The notes: generated by a model from the letters alone, not told the origin. 64,000 nucleotides of DNA from Palaemon carinicauda (GCF_036898095.1 NC_090725.1:322779773-322843772); one strand, 5' to 3'; numbered from the stretch's first letter, positions 21,249-32,667 are shown. Made by a program: numbers and translations.

Positions 21249-24200
21249 ATGGCAACGGTATGAGCTGTCTTGTTGAGGCCTGGGGATTCGGCTGTTGCTG
21301 CCTCCCCTTTGGATTTTCGTCAGGGGCGTGTCTCCTTGTACTGGAAGTACTCCCATGACGATTGACAGCTTTCCAGTTCATTTTAGAACTCTCAGGAGGC
21401 TTGCCTCCTTGGGTGGGTAACTTTCCTTCCGAGGGAAGTTTTTCCTGTCCAGGCTTGAGTTTTTCCCCTTTTGGGGGTTCTTCTCTTGCCTTTTTTCGTG
21501 CGACTCTGCTCTTGGTGCTGAGCGGTCACACCTGCAGTTTCGCTCAAGGGGCTGGGCAACTGCAGGAGCCCTTCTTCGGAGGATTGCTCCTTTTAGGTCA
21601 CTGGCTGACCAGTCTCTTCTACGAAGTGTATCTCTTTTGTTCGCGAGAGAGTACACTCATAGAGACTCCTCTTCGGAGGATTCTTCTGCTGCTGTTGCTG
21701 TTGGCCTCCTTCCCCGTAAGGCTTACCGTCCGCCTCGTCGTAAGGGCCTCTCATCTCCCTATAAGGGTGCTAAGAGGCGCCTTTTTGAATCTCCGTTTGC
21801 AGCCTACAACTCCTTCTTCTTGATCTTCCGCCCTGGTGCAGATGGACAGCAATCTGACCTCGTCTTCCGACACGCAACGGTCTTCCCGACGGAGAACGGT
21901 CTTCCGATGGACATCAGTCTCCCGGCGGACAGGCAACGGTCTTCCGACGGACATTTGTCTCCCGACGGACAACGATCCCTTCGGGGCAAAGGGTTGCCTC
22001 CCTCGGGGGTTATTCCCTTGCGTGTCAGGATTCCCCTGCGCGCCCTTCTGCTGTGTTCTCTCCTGCTCCTGCTCAGTGTTAGCGCACAGGCGCTCTCCTG
22101 CTCATCAGCGCTTCCTGATCGCTAGCGCTCTCCTGTTCGCCAGCGCACTCCTGTTCGTCAGCGCTCTCCTGTTTGTCAGCGCTCTTATAGGATCATCTCT
22201 GCTGTTCCTGTTGGTTCCTGTTACGCGCCCTGTGCGCCCACGTTCGCCCTCGCAATCTAGAACTTCGGTTCAGGTCTGGGTCAAAGACTCTTCTTCTATG
22301 CGCAGGCTTCCACGCGTTGGCTTCTGCTCGTCAGCGATCATCAGCTCGCCAGCGACCTTAGACGCGTCAACGTTCACCTGTTCGCCAGCGATCTCCTACG
22401 CGTCAACGATCGCCATCGATCTGCCACGCGTGTCAGTTCCCCTGACCACCATCAGTAGCGATCTAGCTCTCGCCTGCTGTGGACCACGATCTCTGGTAGC
22501 TGAGTCTTGCCGTAGATCTTCCTCCTGCTCGCCAGCGCTCACCTTTTCTTCTGTCCTACTGTGCGCCAGCTTTCTTCATTTGCCAGCGCACATCTGAGCA
22601 CCCTTCTTTGCCAAGCACCAATGGGTGCCAACGGTTTTCTGACCGTCTAGGATCGCCTGATTAACAGCTGGCTTCAGCGCTCACCTTCCTGATGCACCTG
22701 CGCGCCTTCTGTTAGCGCGATGCGCGCTAACCATCACTAGTCTCTCTCGCGTTGGCAATCGCCTACGCACCCGCGCGATTCTTCATCTGTTCGCTAGCGT
22801 TTTGTTAACGCACCACCGCTCGCCAACGCACCGTCGCTTGCCGACGCGCCATCACTTGCCAACGCTCCGTCACTCTCCTGCGGGCTATCACCTCGTAGAA
22901 TGCGCCATCACTCTTCAACGCGCCATCGCTTGCCGACGCGCCATCGGTCTCCCGACCGCTTGTGCTCACCCGTGCGCCCACGTGCCTGCACGGCCACACG
23001 CCCACGTTCCTGCGCGACCGCACGCCCACGTGCCTGCACGTCTACGCTCATGCGCGTCCGCGCACATGCTCTCCAATGTTCGCCCGCGCGCAAACCAACG
23101 GTATTCCATCGCGCGAACGGACGGTTTCCGTCGCGCGGACGGACGGTTTCCGTCGCGAGGATGGACGGTGTTCCGTCGCGCGATCCGACAGTGTTCCGTC
23201 GCGCGAACCGACGGGGTTCCGTCGCGCGAACCGACGGGGTTCCGTCGCGCGAACCGACGGTGTTCCGTCGTGCGAACCGACGGTGTTCCGTCGCGCGAAC
23301 CGACGGTGTTCCGTCGCGCGAACTGGCGGTGTCTGTTGCGCGAATCGACGGTGTTCGTTACGCGAACCTACAGAGTTTTTCCGCACGAACGTCGGCTTAA
23401 TTCTTGCAGTATCCATTGCTCGCCTATGGGTTATCGCTCGCCGACCACCAGCTCTCACCCTTCCTACCACGCTCGCCCTCCTTCTGCGCTCCTTCGCTCA
23501 CCTTCGTTTGCGTTCCTGCGTTACCGCGCATGGGCGCTTCCACGTTCGCCCACGCGCAAATCATTGATTTAACATTGCGCGAGCTCCAGGGCGATTGCGA
23601 CCACGATTCCCATTGGGGTTTTCGCAGCTTGGCCAGCCTGGCGAGTTCTTCTGGAGCGTATTTCCAGAACACGGCCTCACCCCGTAAACGCAGAGCATGG
23701 CACATGCAAGAATAAGAGGTATCTTCAGGGAGGTCTGAGCAACACTCCTCTTTCCAGAACCTGGGTTAGCCCTTCCCCGTCATTCCCTGGAGGGATTTTT
23801 GGCGGGGGGCTTTCCGTTCGAGATTTCTCCATCGGCCAAGGGGTGACTGCTTACCCCTTCCTCTTCTCCATCTCGTGTAAGGGGCTTACCAGGTCCTTTC
23901 CCTCCTCGGTTACGGCCCGAGGTTTGGTTCAAGGAAGCTACAGGAAGGTCATGGGTACATTCCTCCTCTCGGGCTCAGGAACCTTGGCGTTTCGTCGTTA
24001 AGTATCTAACTTGCGGGCAAGCTCGATGTTGGACCATCTGGACGCGCTGACCGAGGGTTTCCTTTCGCGTGTCACATCCGTGGATGTTGACAACCTTAGA
24101 CACCCCTCCATCCTTGAGAAGAGTTTGTTTGTGCCCAAGGACAAAGACATAGACAGCGGCTGTGCGGAGGAAGTCGACTTCCGTTTTCACTCCTCCAAGG

Positions 24201-24440
24201 CGCTTTCTTCCAGACTCTGCAGGGCTCCAGCGCCTTTTTCTTTCAACCACGTCGGCCTAAGTTATCGGCTACGACAACTGAGACGAGGTGTCCAATTGCA
24301 GTTTCCTCCTGTCAGGAACAGATGGCACAGGAGGCTCCCCCAGGTAGGGGGGGGGCATAGTCCTAGAGGGAGCGGCAGAGTTCACGAACTCTAGGATTGG
24401 CACCCCCCCCCCTTGCAGGTTTCACGCGGGAGGATGCCTA
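21249..24440 (+). pseudogene. Gag-region remnant of element 2A, rich in tandem repeats
   Basis: A start-like ATG lies at 21,249 but a stop follows after four codons. In a neighbouring frame AVLLRPGDSAVAASP continues. A basic stretch (DSSSEDSSAAVAVG then RKAYRPPRRKGLSSPYKGAK, about 21,650-21,780) is shared with element 2B. From about 21,840 to 23,560 the sequence becomes GC-rich and repetitive (CAGCGCTCTCCTG-like repeats, then a 23-bp repeat). A frame from 24,011 (LDHLDALTEGFLSRV) is shared with 2B at about 59,930. I assign Gag by position and its basic, serine-rich character. Many stops are present. Confidence 0.55.
23100..23370 (+). repeat. 23-bp GC-rich tandem repeat in element 2A
   Basis: About ten units of 23 bp with GTTCCGTCGCGCGAACCGAC. 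Because 23 is not a multiple of three, the three frames on each strand carry the same peptide pattern in rotation. The same repeat is at about 58,960-59,200 in element 2B. Confidence 0.9.
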
Positions 24441-24479
24441 AGGTTACTCATCTGGATGACAGCTTCCCGATGCCCATTC

Positions 24480-25161
24480 CCGCACGATCTCTGTGATCAG
24501 CCAAGGATATCGCGCCTGCCGTCTCTGTCAGCGGATTCAGTGTCTCTGAACCTCTATGCCATAGGGTCGGCAAGAGTTTGCCCGTTTGGGCAGAATGATC
24601 CATACCTTAGGAGAAGGTCCTCCATAGGATCATCGACGGCTTCACCCCCGGCTTCTTCAGTCGATCCTTTCTTGTAAGGAAGTATCTGAGACGGGAGTTC
24701 CGTAGTCAACCTCTCAGCCCTGATCAAGTTTGTCGAACAAACTTCGTCCAGCGTGGAACAGCAGAATCGATCAGACTGGTAACGAGGCGACAGGACTCCT
24801 TAAACCCTGGATCGGAAGGACGGGTACTTTCAGTTTCCATTCCATCCATTTTCCAGGAAGCTCGTGGAATTCAGCCTAGACTGCAGGTAATCCTGATTAA
24901 GATGCAGTGTGGCGATCCCGCCGTGGCATCGCAGGTTTTTTCCCCAGAGAACTCTCCCTGCTTTCCTCAGGGCCGCTCAGGTGCAGGCTTCCGCCTCCTT
25001 CGCTTTTTGGAGGTCTGGTCAACTCCGGTAGGCTCGGGTTCGACCTTCTTCAGCGCCGGGACAAGCTTCCGGATGCTTACCATGAGTGGGGGTTCATGGT
25101 ATTTTGCTAGGAGCCTTCTCTTCTTCTGCCTCAACATCTGGAGTATCTGGCCATGATATTG
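24480..25161 (+). pseudogene. Reverse transcriptase remnant of element 2A
   Basis: Broken frames show the DIRS RT in order: an ISQGY-like start near 24,495, IIDGFTPGFFSRSFLVRK (about 24,630-24,680), KDGYFQFPFHPFSRK where the family has KDAYFQ.PIHP (about 24,813-24,860), RLLRFLEVW where the family has RLLRYLDDW (24,992-25,018), and LEYLAMIL for the YLGM motif (25,138-25,161). The catalytic DD pair reads EV, so the enzyme would be inactive. The 5S rRNA-like segment starts two bases later. Confidence 0.75.
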
Positions 25162-25162
25162 A

Positions 25163-25281
25163 GTCAACGGCCTTACCACGTTGGAAACCCCGCTTCTCGT
25201 CCGTCCAGCTAGGTTAAGCAATGTTGGTTCTGGTCGGTACTTAGATGGGTGACCACCTGGGGACGCCAGATTCTGTTGCCA
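25163..25281 (+). rRNA. 5S rRNA-derived sequence inside element 2A
   Basis: This 119-bp segment matches arthropod 5S rRNA from end to end: AACGGCCTTACCACGTTG at the start, CTCGTCCGTCC, GGTTAAGCAATG (box A region), GGTACTTAGATGGGTGACC (box C region, about 25,237-25,256) and CTGTTGCCAC at the end. The total length equals 5S rRNA. It differs from a typical 5S at several positions, and no T-run terminator follows, so I do not call it a working gene. Its place immediately after the RT motif LEYLAMIL, and the same arrangement in element 2B, show that it is part of the element. Confidence 0.9.
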
Positions 25282-25289
25282 CCTCCTCC

Positions 25290-27340
25290 GAGCCTTCCCT
25301 TCAGTTGACTGTGGCAAGGCTGAGGAGAGTCGCAGTACCTGTTCTCAGTCAAGCAGAGCTTTCAGCCCTACCTTGGAATGTTTTCTAGTTCTCCTTTCCT
25401 CATTGACCCTTCTATAGTTCCGAACGGTTGCCTCAGGATAAGTTCCATGTGGGGCAGTCCAAGTTCCGGTGGTTTCAGGCAACGATTAACTGGACTCTCT
25501 GGCCCCTATGGGAACAGCGGAACTATTAGACCTGCAATGGGTGTTGACCTATGGAACTTCTTGATGGGAGTGGATATTCTCGTCCTTTCCCCCACATTCT
25601 TGATGCTGTTCTCGGACTCGTCAAAGAAAAAGGGAGGGGGCATGTTACGGTCCAGGCCTATGGTCAGGACCTGAAGGATACCTCTCCATCATTCAGGCAG
25701 GCTTAGGGGCCGTAGTCTGGCCCCTCTACAGACCCTACAGCTCCTGCCGAGTCGCTACGTGCGCGTCGACTTCATGATTCTGGCGTGTTCTACCCAGCAG
25801 GGGACGCATTTTCACACCTTCACATCTTGCAGTAGAGATACCGAGATGATTGAGATACTCTCAATACCACCATCGGGTTTGTCATTCCAGGCAGAGGAAT
25901 GTTCTCTCCGACTATCCGAGCAGAGCCTCGTAGAGAGAGTGTACCTGGGGGTCTTTGGCCTCAAGTAACCTGCAAGTCCTGGTCTGGGGGACCTGATCGC
26001 GACAGCTTGGAACCTCAAGCTTCTGCTGTTCTTCCCCCCAGTCTCAGACCTCGAGACTCTGGCAAGATGCACTCCGGTGATGGTGGGACAACTTCGACGC
26101 CTGCGTCTTCCCTCCTTTTTGTCTGTGGAGAATGGGTCTCAACGAGACCAGGTTGTCTGTCAGCCTTTCATGGGAGAACTCCACTGGGACTATGCACAGA
26201 ACGGTTTCTGGCCCCTCTGCTTCCCCTGACGGAACTCCCGGGAGAGCTTCTCCCACGGCACAGACTACTCAACCACACTGCAACATCTTTCACGAGCCGG
26301 GGCGTCGCTTCGGCTTCATGCCTGGAGACACTACGCCTCCTCCTCAAGAAGAGACAACCTGCTACAGTCGCGGGATGGAGGTCGCGTCACCTGCGATAGT
26401 CATCCGCAGGGGTCTTCTAGGCAAAGTGAAGAGTCTTCGGTGGTTGGTGCCGTGGGAGATATACCTCTTCCCTTGGTACCTCTTCTCCAGCAATAACGAT
26501 CTTATTGCCTTTCGGCGGGAGGAAACTCCTTTCCTCTCTCGGCAATGAAGCCTGTCGCTCAGCCTTTCCCTGACCTTCAGGCTTAAAGGAATAACTTTTT
26601 CCTTCCCGCTGGATCTTTCCTCGCTCATGCGAAGCTACCAACGTCCCTGCCCTAGTCGGAGTGAGACCTGCAACTTGGAGCATGGCTCGGACTTTTTAGT
26701 CCCTTAAGAGATCTTCTCAAGACCCTTTACGACAGGCCTCTGATTGTATTCCGTCTTGGGTGTCCTGCTCACTCTGGCCGCGGCCAGTGTGTAGGCAATC
26801 TTCTTGGTCTCGTACGACTCCGCCCTTTCTAAGGAAGGGGGGAAGGCAACATTCAGGTTCGCTCCTGAGTTGTTGGCTAGACTCAGAATCTTGGGGTACC
26901 AGTCCTTCTGTCCAATTCCTTCAAGATTTCGAGTCTTCATTCTGTATCTGATGTCCCAAAACCTTCTCCTTCTTGCCAGTAAAGGAATCGAGGGGTTAGC
27001 TTTGGGAACAGCTGCAGTTTGTCCTCAGTTGCAGCCGAATTGGGAGCACAAGGAGGACATGGGGGAGAGTCACCTGTATACCTCTTCAGCTCGGACTCAA
27101 GGACATTCATCTCGACCTGTCTCCAGACCCTCCCCCGTCACGTCGCCCTACAGCACGATGTTGGATACATCGCAACGTCCCTCGCCTTCGAGTAATACTA
27201 CTGTGATGCAGGTGCTACAAGCTGGAGTCTGGAAGCGTCTAATGACATTCGCAGCCCGCTTCCTGCAGGGCGTGACCCATAGGAGTTTCGATACGTTTTC
27301 TATCGCTCTGTGGTGGCTACACAACAGCTGGTCTAACCTC
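25290..27340 (+). pseudogene. RNase H and tyrosine recombinase remnant of element 2A
   Basis: Frames are short and shift often. The RNase H part (about 25,300-25,900) is recognised only weakly, by position. The stretch near 26,290-26,340 (ASLRLHAWRHYAS) resembles the start of the DIRS recombinase. The recombinase C-terminus is clearer at about 27,210-27,330: VLQAGVWKRLMTFAARFLQG followed by VTHRSFDTFSIA, which has the family layout W..xxTF..(Y)L.DV.H.S.DTFSI. At the expected nucleophile tyrosine the sequence has phenylalanine, so the enzyme would be dead. Element 2B has the same stretch at about 63,090-63,210. Confidence 0.6.
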
Positions 27341-27801
27341 AGGCTCCTTTTTGGACAGGTAGCAGAAGGTTGAGGGCATTGTTATCAGGTTTTAGTCTGC
27401 ATGAACGAAAGAAGTATGTCTGGTCCTTACTTCTTTCTTCATCATCCCCTCTACGGGGAAGCAGCATCCTGGTCTCTGCATAGCTGACCTCGAACCTCTG
27501 CAGGTAAACCATGCTTCCTTGTGTTCCGAGTATTGAGTCAATACTGTCGCGTCCCCCATACCCTGACGAGGTGGTATTGGGAACGTCCTAACCCAGAGTT
27601 CCTTCTGGAACTCCAGGTCAACTGCCTAGAACGGGTCACACTTCTTCCTGCACACACAAGCTTATGTAGGCCACACGGTTCCTTGCGGAGCAAGGAACTT
27701 GTGAGGTGCAGGGACTCCTTTTCTCGAGTGCGACTCACTCGGATTCTGAGTCCCCGGGTAAAGCCAAAGCCAGTATGGCTGGGGACTTTCCACCCTACCT
27801 A

Positions 27802-27915
27802 AGAGGTAAGTCACCCAATGTAAATAGCGTGGTTTGTATTTTGGTTACGGAACAAATGACAAATTCGAAGATAATTTGTATTTTTCCTAACCATACAAAC
27901 CTTAGCTATTTACAC
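27802..27915 (+). repeat. Internal complementary region of element 2A
   Basis: GTAAATAGCGTGGTTTGTAT through GGAACAAATG is the reverse complement of the left end. ACAAATTCGAAGATAATTTG through CATACAAACC is the reverse complement of the right end. They meet at ATG (27,856-27,858), complementary to the CAT found at both termini. Confidence 0.93.
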
Positions 27916-27954
27916 ATATTTGCCCGCCAGCCCTGTCCCCCAAGACAAGTCCTA

Positions 27955-28135
27955 CCTCTAAGTGAAAGTGAGCATTCACTTGTGTGTGAAGGGGGGAGAG
28001 GGGTAGCTAGCTACCACTCCCCTAACCCCCCGCTAACTAGCGCGGGGGTAATACACCCTCGTTAAATTCTAATGGCTCGCCATTTCAGCTGCGCTAAAAG
28101 GTAAACCCAATGTAAATACCTAAGGTTTGTATGGT
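27955..28135 (-). repeat. Right inverted terminal repeat of element 2A
   Basis: Reverse complement of 20,370-20,545, including GTAGCTAGCTACCACTCCCC and GGCTCGCCATTTCAGCTGCG. The unique right end follows, to CAT at 28,167-28,169. Confidence 0.9.
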
Positions 28136-28169
28136 TAGAAAAAATACAAATTATCTTCGAATTTGTCAT

Positions 28170-28830
28170 ATTTGAGCTTCAACCGAGTGCAGTAAATATA
28201 CAATCAAAGTAATAGGTACACCTAAGTTTTTTATTGCTTAAACTAACCTAAGAGTTCCTCCAATTCCATAAACTAACCAACAAGCTCCACTAATTCCAAA
28301 AAACTAATCAATGAGCTCTTCTGATTCCTAGAACTAACCTATAAGATCTTCTGATTCCTATCTCACCTCATGTGATCCACAACCTAATCCTCTCTACACC
28401 TTTGGGCAAAAATACTTTATACATTGCTCAATTAAATTTTCTAAGTAAGGTTTTACGTGTATATTCAATGAAACTGTAGGTAAACTAGTATCATATAGTG
28501 AAATTAGTTAGTTTCAGAAGACTAACCAATCAGGATTATGTTGCATTTGCAGATTTTTTTCTCAGAGAAAAACCTGGAAATTTGATATTTTGTTTAACCA
28601 TGGCTAGCTGATTCTGGTACTGGTTTTGGTGGCGTTGGGTGAAATAGATAAAAAATACTTTTATTGTCAAGTTGAACAGTTTGCTTAATTAAATGTATTC
28701 AGTAGATAGCTGGAATGGTAATGGTATGATATTTCCATACCATGGCAAATATGAATTTACGATTAGGTATGGGTATGTACAGGTGTTTTCTTTGCCTGTT
28801 TTTGTATTATTCAATAAAAATGTGAACAGC
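28170..28830. other. Duplicated flank, then unique AT-rich spacer
   Basis: Bases 28,170-28,583 match 53,901-54,312 in copy 2. The rest has no match in the window and no supportable gene. Confidence 0.7.
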
Positions 28831-29063
28831 AATGCTGTTTCCACAAGTAAATACTGTTTACTTCTGGCAATATACAAACCTTTTCGCTTTTTACATTGGA
28901 GATTATTTGAGCGAGAGCTGTAACTACCCAAAAAACTTTTTAGTAAGTTATAACCACCCACTGCTAATTGGCACCGGTGGGGTAGCTGAGATAACTAGCC
29001 ACCAGACTCACACTCCCACTGGTGAAAAGCCACCACCTTTTATTTTGGCATTGGGAAGAAGAG

Positions 29064-29068
<5 letters not shown>

Positions 29069-29149
<81 letters not shown>
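29069..29149 (+). repeat. (CT)n microsatellite
   Basis: About 80 bp of uninterrupted CT dinucleotides. Confidence 0.97.
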
Positions 29150-29154
<5 letters not shown>

Positions 29155-29659
29155 CAATTAATAAACTACTATAACATTTTTTGGGGAGTGGCCATCTTTC
29201 CACTGGGGGTTTGGTGAGCTTCTTACTCCGTTGTCTCATTCCCTCTACTTTTTCATCCTCCTCCGGAGAACTAACGAGTAAAAGGATGACAAACTGACCC
29301 CGGTACTACTGTTATGTGTGACCACCATTGCTTCCCTTAGAGAGGGAGCCTCTCTTGTTTTTGCCTGCAGCAACTACTGCCTTCTTTGGGGTTTTGGGAT
29401 ATCTTGCAAGGCTGCTACAGGTAAGGCACAGTGGGAGCACACACCTTAATCCCAAAGGGTTACCTGTGGTCTCCCCCTCTGAGATGCTGAAGGTAATCCA
29501 CCGATAGAGTTCTCATGCTCTTAGGAGCAGAATTTTCTCCGTCTGCTTACGGCGTAGGAACAAGAACCATTACAGACTGGTCCCCCCGTCGGGCAATATT
29601 CTTGAGGAAACCCTGAGGCAGCTGACCAGGGTCATATTTCACGCAGCCAGTCTCATGAA

Positions 29660-30180
29660 CATTATCCCTTTGGAGGTATTACTGCAGATGGTGATGGCAG
29701 CCAATCACTTACAGCCCCTGGCTCTCCAATCGCCAAGTCTTGTGAGTTACAGCCCTTTGGGGCTAGTGCTGTAGATGGTAAAGCATCATTGCCTCTGCCA
29801 TCACGCCCTCATGGTACAACAGGCATCGTGAGCAATACTCTTTCGAGATCATTGCTGCAGATGGTGATGATGCCTGCCAACTGCTTGCTTTCGCTGCCTT
29901 TCCCATCGATGAGTCTTGTAGTCCATAACTCATTGGGGCCGTTGCCAATATTAGTGATACCTGCCAACTGCTTGCAGTCACCACCACTACTGTTGTGCCC
30001 CATGATACAAGGAGCCTTGTGAGCAGTATCCCTTTGGGATCATTGCCGCAGATGGTGATGCTTAGCAACCGCTTATGGTAACTGCCTCTCAAATAGACAA
30101 GTCATATAGGTTATAATCATTTGGGATTATTGCCATATATTACAATGCCTGGCGACTGCTTGCAGCCACTGCCTCTCACC
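29660..30180 (+). repeat. Degenerate ~90-bp tandem repeat, about six units
   Basis: The phrase TTTGGGATCATTGCTGCAGATGG and its variants recur near 29,668, 29,756, 29,838, 29,933, 30,030 and 30,119. They are usually followed by GCCTGCCAACTGCTTGC-like text. Confidence 0.65.
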
Positions 30181-30652
30181 AATGTTAACAAAGCTCATGG
30201 AGTTTCATGAGGCTTGTTCCATCTGGGCCTCGCCTCGGAATTCCTACCCTTACCTGTTCTTCCTTTTGTACACCAGCCTTGCTCTCCACCAAACGACTTG
30301 TGCTTCCTCCTAGAGTATGCTAGAAAACTTGTCAACCTCTTCTGGGAGAGCTGGCGAGTGTCCGTGTTTTTTTTCATACTTGGGGAAACAGAGCATTTCA
30401 AGCAACAGAACAAACCCAGACACCGCACACTAGGGATTGAGAGTCTGGGCAAGTTCCTCTAACCTATTCATTGGAGAGAACCAACCCAGATGGTACACAC
30501 CAGTAAGCAGAGACAAGGGTCTGGCAGAACACCTAGCACCTCTTCTTGTGAGAGAGCAAACCCACACACAGCATTGGTGAGGTGAGCAAGCGAGCTCCTC
30601 ACACTGAGAAGGTCTGATCGAGCCCTAAGTTCTGGCAAGCAAGTCTATCCTA

Positions 30653-32155
30653 TTCAATTTTAAACATTAAACTTACCCGCTGGTTATATAACAATGGGTT
30701 TAGTCCCTAACGTCCGGCAGAAATTAAAAAACTCGCGGCAATCGCAGATAGAGTTGCCAGGTGTACACTAGCGCCACCACTTGAACTAGGCCGAACCATT
30801 CCATCCATCATCAGTTTTTCTCCTGCCGCCATTTTGGCAACATCGTTGGGAATTCACTCGCTAAACTACCTTGGATTGGACAGTGATCTTGGTGATGTAC
30901 ATTGTTTTTTGGTTATTGGCTTTCGCATTATTGGACTCGCTTTCAGATTCTCTTGAATACTTGTTGGATTTAGATTAATTGGATTATTTTTTTACCTTTA
31001 CTTGTTTTTGATATCTATATTTAATTTTCCATATGGCCGACCCCTCTCCTTCATATAGGAAGTGTGTAAAAGGGTGTAAGACTCGGCTTCCAAAAGCCTC
31101 TGTTGATTCCCGTTCAATTTATGCTAAATGTAGGGGTAAAATTTGTGTATATGAAGATAGAAGTCAAGAATGTATTTCATTGTCTGAGAGTGAGTGGTTA
31201 GCTTTTGAACGCTACTCTCGCAAATTAGAGAGAGATAGAGTTAGGCGTAGTTCTTCTCGATCTAGAGATTTATCTGCTTCTAATATCATTGAACCTAATT
31301 CTTCTCCTGTAATGGTAGATCCAGACCCTAATACTGTTTCATCTGAGCCTACGCTGAAAGATATGATGACAGCGATTCAAATGCTTGGCGTAAGGGTAGA
31401 ATCGCTTGCGGCGGACAGAAACCAACTCATGTCCGACGTTAACCAACTTAAAAATGTTAGTGTTAAAAGTACTATTAATGTGTTCAGTGATGTGGAGGGT
31501 GCGTCTGCGCGAACCTGTTGTTCACCTAGCCTTAGACCTCTTTCAAGCTCCCGAACCCATGGGAGAAATAATGTCAATCGGCGAAAGGGAACGAGAGGCA
31601 TCATCGCTCGCACAGACGTCCCCTCAAGCGCTCCTGTTGTCGCATCGCACGTGGCTCATCCCTCACCATGGGAAAGGTGTGGTTACTTTTTTATCGTCAT
31701 CTTCAGATGACGCTACGCACTTCATGGTCTGGCGTCATGCTTCCAGACCTCTGAAGAGGAAAGGGAATGTAGTAGCGCAGCGGCGCGATTTGTTACCGCA
31801 AGCGCGTGGCTATAGCCCTTGGGATTTTCCAGAGCGCTTTCATTTGTCTGTTGAAGGTTCTCCTCCGAAACGTCCAGACAGGATGTCAGAGGTTGACAAG
31901 GGTTTTCGTCAGATTGATTCAGAGCTTGTTCCTGAGTCTGGTGTTATGGTACATGCATCGCCGCTTCCACCAGACTGGGTTCCGTGTCCTGATAATGTGG
32001 AGCATTTTTTAAGCGATGAGGAAGGCGAGTTCGAAATAGAAGTTTCTCCACCTGTGTCACCTAAGGTTGATCCTAATTGGGCTATGCTGCTAGACATGAA
32101 GCAGCAGCTCTCATCTTTTATGCAGTCTTATCAGCAATGTATTGGATTTACAAAG

Positions 32156-32157
<2 letters not shown>
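30653..32157 (+). mobile_element. Truncated 5' end of a DIRS family-1 element
   Basis: The first 130 bases (from TTTTAAACATTAAACTTACC, then AAAAAACTCGCGGC and GCCAGGTGTACACTAGCGCC) match the left terminal repeat of element 1. A Gag frame starts 370 bases further on. Homology ends at a (CT)n tract, and no RT or YR follows. Confidence 0.85.
31033..32157 (+). pseudogene. Family-1 DIRS Gag, 5' part, one frameshift, truncated
   Basis: The 225-codon frame from ATG 31,033 is the best-preserved Gag in the window. Its N-terminus is cysteine-rich (C11, C15, C33, C38, C47), possibly a metal-binding fold. A basic serine/arginine stretch follows (about 64-80), then a leucine-heptad segment at about 107-141 that may form a coiled coil. 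The frame breaks at the T-run near 31,690 and continues in the next frame as TFLSSSSDDATHFMVWRHAS, then WDFPERFHLSVEGSPPKRP and VSPKVDPNWAMLLDMKQQL, until it runs into the (CT)n tract at 32,158. Matching text exists in element 1. Function is inferred from position in the element only. Confidence 0.78.

Positions 32158-32216
<59 letters not shown>
32158..32216 (+). repeat. (CT)n microsatellite at the truncation point
   Basis: About 59 bp of CT dinucleotides directly joining Gag coding sequence to unrelated AT-rich DNA. The breakpoint may lie in the repeat. Confidence 0.97.
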
Positions 32217-32221
<5 letters not shown>

Positions 32222-32667
32222 TTAGTTTGGTAGTGTATAAGAAAATTATCAGATACCAAGAAAAATATCAATTCATATTACAATTGATTATGAGAAAGGA
32301 TTACAATAAAGGTAAAATATTGATAACCGATGAAAAAAAAAACTGAAAATAAAAAAAATAACGAAAGGTCAAGGTTAAAAGAACTATAAATTTCAATTTA
32401 GTAAAGCCAAAAAGTATTACAGAATATTGATATCTAAACAGAAAATAGAAATCATAGTAAAAGTTGCTGTTGAACAATTAATTGTCTAAAAAGTTCAATC
32501 TATTTCAAGCAGAAAAGTCTCACATAAGATTATTATTTAAATAGAAAATAAAACCCATAACAAAAGTGGGTGTTTCACAAGTAGTTGTCGAATTTAAATG
32601 TAAATTTAGTAGGTATTATAATGATCGATGTCCGAAAATATTATTGGTAAACAGGATAAAAAGAAAA
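32217..32667. other. AT-rich spacer, nothing seen
   Basis: A-rich sequence without ORFs or recognisable repeats. Confidence 0.6.

Larger units (their letters stand above)
20345..28169 (+). mobile_element. DIRS-type retrotransposon, family 2, element 2A, full length but dead
   Basis: Inverted repeats at both ends, an internal complementary region at about 27,802-27,915, and degenerate Gag, RT, RNase H and YR remnants in DIRS order. The trinucleotide CAT lies at each end (20,345-20,347 and 28,167-28,169), and its complement ATG at the junction in the internal region (27,856-27,858). The other duplication copy has the uninterrupted site with one CAT (53,898-53,900). The length of about 7.8 kb includes a 5S rRNA-derived segment and variable GC-rich tandem repeats. 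Coding frames are heavily broken. Confidence 0.92.
1..28583 (+). repeat. Segmental duplication, copy 1
   Basis: Bases 1-7,410 match 33,108-51,750, bases 17,149-20,347 match 51,751-53,900, and bases 28,170-28,583 match about 53,901-54,312, all in the same order and orientation. The breaks in the match are explained by the DIRS insertions at 7,412-17,146 and 20,345-28,169 and by length changes in satellites. By eye the unique parts differ by a few per cent, with one near-identical block at about 2,815-3,640. The left edge probably lies before base 1, because homology starts at the first base. It is not an assembly haplotig in any simple sense, because both copies lie on one contiguous sequence, but misassembly of two haplotypes in tandem cannot be excluded from sequence alone. 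Confidence 0.93.
28835..30650 (+). mobile_element. Degenerate DIRS-like remnant, third family
   Basis: The start resembles the left end of family 2 in order and spacing: ATACAAACC, TTTTTACATTGGAG, GCTAATTGGC, GGGGTAGCTGAG, ACTAGCCACC and CACTGGTGAAAAGCC. A (CT)n tract follows at 29,069-29,149. Further on I see no coding motif, only about six degenerate units of some 90 bp (about 29,660-30,180) with TTGGGATCATTGCCGCAGATGG and CTGCCAACTGCTTGC phrases. The assignment rests on the end pattern alone. Confidence 0.4.

Noticed and set aside
22800..23560. Arg-rich and Pro-rich frames as a host protein
   Set aside because: They come from GC-rich tandem repeats in the Gag region of element 2A, are open in several frames, and are not preserved in element 2B.
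25163..25281. Functional host 5S rRNA gene
   Set aside because: It lies inside a dead retrotransposon in both copies, carries substitutions at conserved positions, and has no T-run terminator directly after it.
20345..28169. Classification of the family-2 elements as LTR retrotransposons
   Set aside because: Termini are inverted, not direct, with an internal region complementary to both ends, and the downstream gene resembles a tyrosine recombinase, not a DDE integrase.
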